A DNA stretch of 64,000 bases from Cellulophaga sp. HaHaR_3_176. GTDB lineage: Bacteria; Bacteroidota; Bacteroidia; Flavobacteriales; Flavobacteriaceae. The translations under genes were made by a program, and so were the position numbers. A model generated the notes under the pieces. It was not told the DNA's origin. It saw only the letters and a list, made by a program, of their open reading frames with translations, and searched no databases. The DNA lies in contig NZ_CP058990.1 of assembly GCF_019021925.1 (NCBI RefSeq), forward strand, positions 1,941,001 to 2,005,000. Direction: 5' to 3'. Below, piece after piece: positions 55,911 to 64,000 of the stretch. The stretch's first letter is position 1, and every line of letters starts with the position of its first letter.

Positions 55911-56537
55911 ATGAAAAAAATTAGATTAATTCTTTTAGCTCTAACTTTATTAGCTTTTAACTTTCAATACGCACAAACTTCTGATGATGATCAAGAAGAT
56001 GATTCTGCAAAAGAAACAGGCTCAGTAAGTGATCAGTTTGAATATTTAGCTAAAAAATCTGGTAATTATAGAGCTGCAGGTATTCGTTATGAAGTTGTTA
56101 AAGTAACAAGTTTTGATAAACTTAGAGAAAATGTTGCAGACACTTTAAGTTTAATAAACAAAAAAACAGCTGAATTAAAAGCAACAATATCTGAGAGTGA
56201 AAAAACTATCATCTCTTTAAATGATAAACTTTCTGAAACATCAAACAACTTAACAGCTGTTACTGAAGAAAAAGATAGTATCTCATTTTTCGGAATATTA
56301 ATTTCAAAATCTACTTATAATGCCATTTTATGGACATTAATTGCAGGTCTTTTATTATTATTACTATTCTTTATCTATAGATTTAGAAATAGTAATATTT
56401 TAACTCAAGAAGCTAAAACTAACTTATCTGAGTTAGAAGTAGAATACGAAGAACACAGAAGAAGAGCATTAGAAAGAGAACAAAAAATTAGTAGACAATA
56501 TCAAGATGAAATTAATAAAAATAAAAAGGCTAAATAA
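55911..56537 (+). CDS. Coiled-coil membrane protein of unknown function
   Basis: This is a 208-residue protein with a signal peptide (IRLILLALTLLAFNFQYAQT), an acidic DDDQEDDSAKE start, a coiled coil at about residues 80-120 (KKTAELKATISESEKTIISL), one transmembrane helix at about 138-157, and a second charged coiled coil to the end. Homologues before trmD in flavobacteria are sometimes mislabelled as tRNA methyltransferases. No such domain is present. It is followed by a hairpin at 56559. Confidence 0.75.
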   Translation: MKKIRLILLALTLLAFNFQYAQTSDDDQEDDSAKETGSVSDQFEYLAKKSGNYRAAGIRYEVVKVTSFDKLRENVADTLSLINKKTAELKATISESEKTIISLNDKLSETSNNLTAVTEEKDSISFFGILISKSTYNAILWTLIAGLLLLLLFFIYRFRNSNILTQEAKTNLSELEVEYEEHRRRALEREQKISRQYQDEINKNKKAK

Positions 56538-56558
56538 TTAGCCATTTTTATCTACTTT

Positions 56559-56603
56559 AAACTTTATACTTTCGTTTTTTACATGAAAGTATAAAGTTTT
56601 TAT
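56559..56603 (+). terminator. Terminator between the coiled-coil protein gene and trmD
   Basis: AAACTTTATACTTTC (56559-56573) pairs with GAAAGTATAAAGTTT (56585-56599), followed by T-rich sequence. The stem is AT-rich, so efficiency is uncertain. Confidence 0.6.
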
Positions 56604-56667
56604 AATATATAAGCTTTTCTTACTCATACTTTAAAGTGCTTTTTTTATTTACCCTTAAAAATTAATT

Positions 56668-57345
56668 ATGCGTATTGATATTATAACAGTACTCCCTGAA
56701 CTTCTTAAAAGTCCGTTTGAAGCTAGCATTCTTAAAAGAGCTATCGAAAAAGGTATTGTAGAAGTGCACATGCATAATTTACGTGATTACACTAATTTAA
56801 GCTACAATCAAATTGATGATTACCAGTTTGGTGGTGGTGCCGGTATGGTAATGATGATAGAACCTATTGATAAATGTATTTCTGCATTGAAAGAAGAACG
56901 TGAGTATGATGAAGTTATTTACATGACTCCAGACGGCGAAACTCTAAATCAGAAAATAGCAAATGGGATGTCACTATTAAACAATGTCATTATTTTATGT
57001 GGTCACTATAAAGGTGTAGACCAAAGGGTGAGAGATATGTTTGTTACCAGAGAAATTTCAATTGGTGATTATGTACTTTCTGGCGGAGAACTAGGTGCAG
57101 CTGTTTTATGCGATACTATTATTAGATTAATACCTGGTGTTTTAAATAATGAAACATCAGCACTTACTGATAGTTTTCAAGATGATTTATTAGCTCCTCC
57201 TGTTTATACAAGACCCGCTGAATATAAAGGAATGAAAGTTCCTGAAATTCTATTGAGTGGCAACTTTCCTAAAATTGAGAAATGGCGAGAAGACCAAGCA
57301 TATGATCGTACAAAAAAATTACGCCCAGACTTATTAAAAGATTAA
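56668..57345 (+). CDS. trmD: tRNA (guanine-N1)-methyltransferase
   Basis: This is a 225-residue trefoil-knot methyltransferase making m1G37 in tRNA. It has [20 protein letters not shown], the NLRDYT motif, [16 protein letters not shown], and the knot [18 protein letters not shown]. Length is typical. Together with rplS downstream it keeps the usual trmD - rplS linkage, with one small membrane-protein gene in between. Confidence 0.96.
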   Translation: MRIDIITVLPELLKSPFEASILKRAIEKGIVEVHMHNLRDYTNLSYNQIDDYQFGGGAGMVMMIEPIDKCISALKEEREYDEVIYMTPDGETLNQKIANGMSLLNNVIILCGHYKGVDQRVRDMFVTREISIGDYVLSGGELGAAVLCDTIIRLIPGVLNNETSALTDSFQDDLLAPPVYTRPAEYKGMKVPEILLSGNFPKIEKWREDQAYDRTKKLRPDLLKD

Positions 57346-57352
57346 ACACATT

Positions 57353-57676
57353 ATGATCAATGAAACAACATCTATATTAAATTATATTGGTCCTACAATT
57401 TACGGCTTTACCCAAGTCGTTCTTCTAGTTTTTTGTTTTATTTTTCTAATAAAAAGTAAGAACACAACAGCTTCTATTTTGTTGCTTATAGGAACTTTAA
57501 TTAGTCTTATAGCTAATATTGCTCAACCAATTATACTTAGTTTGAATTCAACTTCTGTAGAAAATATAATTCTCATCTCTAGTATTGTTTCCATTATTAA
57601 ATCTATCGCATATTCTATTTTTATTTTCGGTTTATGTTTATTGATATTAGACTATTTAAAAAAGTTAGATAAATAA
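57353..57676 (+). CDS. Hypothetical small membrane protein
   Basis: This is a 107-residue protein with three transmembrane helices (about residues 14-34, 41-61 and 68-100). No family is recognised. It begins 8 bp after trmD and sits between trmD and rplS, which are normally adjacent, so it is an insertion into a conserved gene pair. Confidence 0.6.
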   Translation: MINETTSILNYIGPTIYGFTQVVLLVFCFIFLIKSKNTTASILLLIGTLISLIANIAQPIILSLNSTSVENIILISSIVSIIKSIAYSIFIFGLCLLILDYLKKLDK

Positions 57677-57786
57677 TAATATAAAAGCTTGCCACTTCTC
57701 AAATTTTAACTAATTTTGCATTCCAATAAATCAACCTCTGACGATAATCGTGAATGTTGCTTTATAACAAACAGTAAATCAAAGCG

Positions 57787-58137
57787 ATGGAAGCATTATT
57801 AAAATTTGTTCAAGACGAATTTGTAACAAAAAAAGAATTCCCAAAATTTTCAGCTGGTGATACTATCACAGTTTATTATGAAATTAAGGAAGGTGAGAAA
57901 ACACGTACTCAGTTTTTTAGAGGTGTTGTAATACAAAGAAGAGGTAACGGTGCATCAGAAACGTTTACTATCAGAAAAATGTCTGGAACTATTGGAGTAG
58001 AACGTATTTTCCCTGTGAATATGCCTGCACTTCAAAAAATAGAAGTTAACAAAAAAGGTAAAGTTAGAAGATCTCGTATCTTTTACTTTAGAGGTCTTAC
58101 TGGTAAAAAAGCAAGAATTAAAGAAATTCGTTCTTAA
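57787..58137 (+). CDS. rplS: Ribosomal protein L19
   Basis: This is a 116-residue 50S protein. It has KFSAGDTITVYYEIKEGEKT, FRGVVIQRRGNGASETFTIR and VNKKGKVRRSRIFYFRGLTG, all conserved in L19. A strong terminator follows. Confidence 0.97.
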   Translation: MEALLKFVQDEFVTKKEFPKFSAGDTITVYYEIKEGEKTRTQFFRGVVIQRRGNGASETFTIRKMSGTIGVERIFPVNMPALQKIEVNKKGKVRRSRIFYFRGLTGKKARIKEIRS

Positions 58138-58158
58138 TTTTCCTCATCATATAATATT

Positions 58159-58184
58159 AAAACCCGCAATTAGCGGGTTTTTTT
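58159..58184 (+). terminator. Terminator of rplS
   Basis: AAAACCCGC (58159-58167) pairs with GCGGGTTTT (58173-58181) and is followed by TTT. Confidence 0.85.
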
Positions 58185-58330
58185 ATGCTCAATAATATTT
58201 ACAAAAGTTAAAATTTTTGTTTATATATTTTTTTTTATTAATTTAGAAATATAAATAGTGATGTAAATGCAATCAATGGTTGCCGTTTTGTATAAATTAC
58301 AAGACAACAAAGTTTGTAAACTATTTCTAA

Positions 58331-58370
58331 AAAAGCCATATCACTACAATAGTATTGATATGGCTTTTAT
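58331..58370 (+). terminator. Orphan terminator-like hairpin in the rplS-icd gap
   Basis: AAAAGCCATATCA (58331-58343) pairs exactly with TGATATGGCTTTT (58356-58368). It lies 147 bp after the rplS terminator and before icd, in a 362-bp gap with no clear gene. It may end a small RNA encoded at about 58200-58370. A 56-codon frame from ATG 58267 runs through the hairpin and does not look like a protein. Confidence 0.5.
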
Positions 58371-58490
58371 CGTTATTAAAAAGCACCACAAAAAACACTT
58401 ATTTTATATTATTTATCACAATATATTCCTCTAATTGACGGTATAAAAAAGAGTATAAAATCGTATATTTACGTCGCTTAATTTATATAA

Positions 58491-60719
<2,229 letters not shown>

Positions 60720-60739
60720 CTTTAAAAATCACAAGAATT

Positions 60740-60773
60740 AAAAGCCTTTTCTATTCATTTAGAAAAGGCTTTT
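60740..60773 (+). terminator. Terminator of icd
   Basis: AAAAGCCTTTTCT (60740-60752) pairs with AGAAAAGGCTTTT (60761-60773), a perfect 13-bp stem. Confidence 0.85.
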
Positions 60774-60801
60774 GTTTTTAGACAACTCCATTAAAATCAA
60801 G

Positions 60802-60809
60802 TATTTTTG
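60802..60809 (+). promoter_or_regulatory. TATTTTTG -7-type element of the TonB-dependent receptor gene
   Basis: This is an exact TAnnTTTG match, 15 bases before the ATG at 60825 and just after the icd terminator. No convincing -33 TTG at normal spacing is visible. Confidence 0.45.
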
Positions 60810-60824
60810 TAAAAAAATGCTACA

Positions 60825-63224
60825 ATGACTGCTATAAAACATTTCATAGTATTTTGTTGCTTTACGTTACCATTCATTTCCGTTTCTCAAAATAAACATA
60901 CCATAAATGGAACAATTAGTGACAATAACAGCAATGAAACTCTAATAGGCGTAACCATAGCCATACCTGAATTAAAAACAGGAGCGACAACTAATGAATA
61001 TGGTTTTTACTCTCTTACTCTTCCAGAAGGAACATACTCTATAGTAATTAGCTATTTAGGCTATAAGGAAGTAAAAAAATCTGTTGATTTAAAAAATGAT
61101 ATCAAAATAGATTTTCAACTTGAAGAAGAAGCTGAACAACTTTCTGAAATTATAGTAACTGAAAATGTTGAAAAAACGAATATTCGAACACCTCAAATGA
61201 GTGTCAATAGTTTATCAACTAGTACTATTAAAAAAATACCTGTTGTTTTAGGCGAAGCTGATGTCTTAAAAGCCATTGTATTATTACCTGGAGTAAGTAA
61301 TGCTGGTGAAGGCTCATCTGGCTTTAACGTAAGAGGAGGTTCAGCTGATCAAAATTTAATATTATTAGATGAAGCCACTATATTTAACTCATCACATTTA
61401 TTTGGTTTTTTCTCTGTATTTAACCCCGATGCTATTAAAGATATAAAATTATTTAAAGGAGGAATACCTTCTAGATATGGAGGAAGAGTCTCTTCTGTTT
61501 TAGAAATATTTCAAAAAGAAGGAAATAGTAAAAAATTTGAAGCAAATGGCGGTATTGGTCTTGTAGCAAGCCGGTTATTATTAGAAGGTCCTATAGTTAA
61601 AGATAAAGCTGCATTCTTGATAGGGGGAAGATCTTCATATGCTCATCTATTTTTACCTCTTTTCGATATAGAAAACAAAGCATATTTCTATGATTTAAAC
61701 ACAAAATTAAATTTTAAATTAAACGATAAAAACAGTTTTTTCCTTTCTGGCTACTTTGGTCGTGATGTATTTAGTTTGAAAGATAGTTTCGTAAATACTT
61801 ATGGTAATTCAGTAGGTAATTTAAGATGGAATCATTTATTCTCAGATAAATTATTTTCAAATTTATCCCTTATCTATTCTGATTATTATTATGGACTTAA
61901 ATTAGATTTTGTTGGCTTTAATTGGAATTCTGGTATTCAAAATTTTAATTTAAAATATGACTTGAAACATTATCTTAATAGTAATCTACAAATTAACTAC
62001 GGCATAAATAATATATATTATCAATTTAATCCTGGCAAAATTTCTCCAAGTAGAGATGATTCTGGCATTATTGAAGATCAATTAGCTAAAAAATATGCTA
62101 ATGAATTTGCTGCTTATATTGATATTGAGCATGATATTACTAAAAACTTAAGTCTTGAATATGGTTTAAGATTTAGTACTTTTAATAGACTAGGCCAAGA
62201 TGATCTTTTTGAATATTTAAATGATAGTCCTGTTATTTTTAATCCTCTATTACAAATTTATCAAGAAGCTCTCCCAATTGGAATAAAAGATGTTTCACGA
62301 AGAAAAAGTTTAACTACTTACACAAATTTTGAACCTCGATTTGCAGCCTCGTATGCGATTAATGATAATACATCTTTAAAGGCTAGTTACACTAGGCTAA
62401 CTCAATATTTGCATTTATTATCTAACACAAGCTCCCCTACTCCACTTGACGTTTGGACGCCTTCAGGGCCATATATAAAACCACAAAAGCTTGATCAATA
62501 TGCATTTGGATATTTTAAAAGTATAAATGATGATGTATTTTCATTAGAAAGTGAAGTCTTTTATAAAAATGTAAAAAACAGAATTGATTACATTGATGGT
62601 GCTAATTTGATTGCAAATAATGCAATCGAAAGAATTATTTTAAACGGTAAAGCTAGAGCTTATGGATTAGAGTTCTTATTTAGAAAAAATCAAGGCAAAT
62701 TTCAAGGTTGGTTTTCTTATACTCTTTCTAAATCAGAGCAACGAACTGAAGGACGAGATCTGCCTATTTATGAAGGTACTGCTGTAGTTGAAACTGGTAT
62801 CAATAATGGAGAATGGTACAATACACCTTATGATAAAACTCATGATTTTTCAATATTTGGGAGTTATGAATTAAATCAAAAATGGAATATTAATGCAAAT
62901 TTTGCTTTTCAAACTGGACAGCCTACCAATTATCCTATTGGCCAATTTGAATTTCAAGGCTTAAATGTTCCTTACTACGGATTGAGAAATACAGAACGTT
63001 TACCAAATTACCATCGCTTAGATATTTCAGCAACACTTACTCCTAAAAAGAATAGCTCAAGAAGATTAAAAAGTGAATGGGTTTTTAGTATTTATAATGT
63101 TTATAATCAAAAAAATGCTGCATCAATTACTTTTAGACAAAATAACGAAACAAATATGAACGAAGCCAACCGTATTTCAATTTTTGGTATTGTTCCTTCA
63201 GTCACTTATAATTTTAAATTTTAA
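60825..63224 (+). CDS. TonB-dependent outer membrane receptor with carboxypeptidase-like N-terminal domain
   Basis: This is a 799-residue outer-membrane protein. It has a signal peptide (FIVFCCFTLPFISVSQ), a CarboxypepD_reg-like domain (HTINGTISDNNSNETLIGVT), a plug with VVLGEADVLKAIVLLPGVSN and GFNVRGGSADQNLILLDEA, and a 22-strand-type barrel ending in an aromatic residue (PSVTYNFKF). It is followed 4 bp later by a DUF4249 lipoprotein gene, a pairing frequent in Bacteroidota. The substrate is unknown. Confidence 0.93.
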   Translation: MTAIKHFIVFCCFTLPFISVSQNKHTINGTISDNNSNETLIGVTIAIPELKTGATTNEYGFYSLTLPEGTYSIVISYLGYKEVKKSVDLKNDIKIDFQLEEEAEQLSEIIVTENVEKTNIRTPQMSVNSLSTSTIKKIPVVLGEADVLKAIVLLPGVSNAGEGSSGFNVRGGSADQNLILLDEATIFNSSHLFGFFSVFNPDAIKDIKLFKGGIPSRYGGRVSSVLEIFQKEGNSKKFEANGGIGLVASRLLLEGPIVKDKAAFLIGGRSSYAHLFLPLFDIENKAYFYDLNTKLNFKLNDKNSFFLSGYFGRDVFSLKDSFVNTYGNSVGNLRWNHLFSDKLFSNLSLIYSDYYYGLKLDFVGFNWNSGIQNFNLKYDLKHYLNSNLQINYGINNIYYQFNPGKISPSRDDSGIIEDQLAKKYANEFAAYIDIEHDITKNLSLEYGLRFSTFNRLGQDDLFEYLNDSPVIFNPLLQIYQEALPIGIKDVSRRKSLTTYTNFEPRFAASYAINDNTSLKASYTRLTQYLHLLSNTSSPTPLDVWTPSGPYIKPQKLDQYAFGYFKSINDDVFSLESEVFYKNVKNRIDYIDGANLIANNAIERIILNGKARAYGLEFLFRKNQGKFQGWFSYTLSKSEQRTEGRDLPIYEGTAVVETGINNGEWYNTPYDKTHDFSIFGSYELNQKWNINANFAFQTGQPTNYPIGQFEFQGLNVPYYGLRNTERLPNYHRLDISATLTPKKNSSRRLKSEWVFSIYNVYNQKNAASITFRQNNETNMNEANRISIFGIVPSVTYNFKF

Positions 63225-63228
63225 AGCA

Positions 63229-64000
63229 ATGAAAAACATATATACACTATTATTATTGACATTAGCTTTTATAAGCTGCGAAGATGTTATTGATGTTGAT
63301 GTTCCTTCTGAAGAACCAAGGTTAACAATAGATGCTTTAATTAAAATTGCACCTGAAGATGAAATTGTTTACATCGAAGTTAAAGCAAAACTAAGTAGTT
63401 CCTTTTTTGATGAAATACAACCTGCTAAATTAGATCAGATTATTATCCAAAATATTGATAAAGAATCTAATAATACCATTTTATTAAGAGAATCAGAAGA
63501 TGAACAAGGAGTATATTTTATAAATATAAATCGTGAATTTTTAACTGAGGGTAGAATAGTTTTAGGAATATTATATAATGAAGAAACATATGTTGCTATA
63601 ACAGAATTTGTAAACGCTCCTGTTATAGACAATTTAAATCAAGGAGATGATAGTCTTTTTGGAAATGATGAAACTGAAATAAAGATTTCTTTTACTGACT
63701 TACCAGATGATGATAATTATTATTTGTTTGACTTAAATTTTGATGAATATCTTTTAACAGAAGATATTTTTTATAAAAACGAACAATTTTCTTTCTCTTA
63801 TTTTTATGATCAAAAATTTCAAGATAATACCAGTTTTGAAATTAGTTTATTAGGTATTGATTTTCCATTTTACAATTATATGAATCAAATACTTGCACAA
63901 AGTGGAGAAACTCAAGGACCTTTTCAGACTCCTGCAGGTACCGTAAGGGGTAATATTATAAATGTTACAGATGTTGAAATTGATAATTTTGAAAGTATTG
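63229..64000 (+). CDS. DUF4249 domain lipoprotein, N-terminal part
   Basis: At least 257 residues are seen before the window ends, still open. The lipoprotein signal is IYTLLLLTLAFISCEDVIDV. The mature start VDVPSEEPRLTIDALI is typical of DUF4249. It is probably an outer-membrane partner of the TonB-dependent receptor 4 bp upstream. Confidence 0.88.
   Translation, partial: MKNIYTLLLLTLAFISCEDVIDVDVPSEEPRLTIDALIKIAPEDEIVYIEVKAKLSSSFFDEIQPAKLDQIIIQNIDKESNNTILLRESEDEQGVYFININREFLTEGRIVLGILYNEETYVAITEFVNAPVIDNLNQGDDSLFGNDETEIKISFTDLPDDDNYYLFDLNFDEYLLTEDIFYKNEQFSFSYFYDQKFQDNTSFEISLLGIDFPFYNYMNQILAQSGETQGPFQTPAGTVRGNIINVTDVEIDNFESI

Noticed and set aside
58267..58440. Small protein in the rplS-icd gap
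   Set aside because: The frame runs through a perfect terminator hairpin and has no plausible protein features.

Overview
The window is a low-GC chromosome segment of a member of the Bacteroidota, most likely a marine Flavobacteriaceae. Pointers are the gene block recN - DUF4835 - coaBC - rpoZ/omega-like - bamD - dapA, a DUF4249 lipoprotein next to a TonB-dependent receptor with a carboxypeptidase-like N-terminal domain, monomeric NADP-isocitrate dehydrogenase, and promoters of the TAnnTTTG type without clear Shine-Dalgarno sequences. I cannot name genus or species.

Positions 1 to about 8530 are the accessory part and the most interesting. Six to seven single-gene modules lie head to tail on the + strand. 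They are separated by long (196-198 bp), foldable, related repeats. Each module starts with GTT plus a gene-specific sequence and ends, overlapping or just after its stop codon, with the reverse complement of that same sequence followed by the next repeat. This is the layout of integron gene cassettes with attC sites. No integrase is in the window, so it looks like an integrase-less cassette cluster or the distal part of a chromosomal integron. Cargo: an SDR/epimerase, two ankyrin proteins, a secreted WG-repeat-like protein, a possible SUKH-like protein, a secreted TonB-C-terminal-like protein and a broken NADPH-FMN reductase. An IS110-family element has inserted into one attC-like site. Its 213-bp leader is strongly structured (candidate bridge RNA). 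A remnant of a second IS110 element truncates the FMN reductase. A degraded patch with a frameshifted C-terminal gene fragment follows.

Positions 8.5 to 11.7 kb hold a flavin monooxygenase-like gene and small membrane proteins. From 11.7 kb on, the window is ordinary core genome. 12.5-20.1 kb (+): oxidoreductase, hydroxyacyl-CoA dehydrogenase, YggS, exonuclease/GIY-YIG fusion, potassium channel, miaA, gluconate kinase and permease. 20.2-32.7 kb (-): two-component system, coaE, YbbR protein, glycosyltransferase, fabI, recN, DUF4835, coaBC, omega, bamD, dapA. 32.8-35.2 kb (+): split 5'-nucleotidase, acetyltransferase, cold-shock protein. 35.3-43.2 kb (mixed): antiporter, potassium transporter, sugar kinase, ligA, prmC. 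43.2-49.6 kb (mostly +): ribD, HAD, EamA, YigZ, dnaA, tyrosine phosphatase, RsmI-like methylase. 49.6-52.7 kb (-): transglycosylase, mltG, acetyltransferase, dapF. 52.9-64 kb (+): HtrA protease, gap, trmD, rplS, icd, TonB receptor and partial DUF4249.

No rRNA, tRNA, CRISPR array or prophage was seen.
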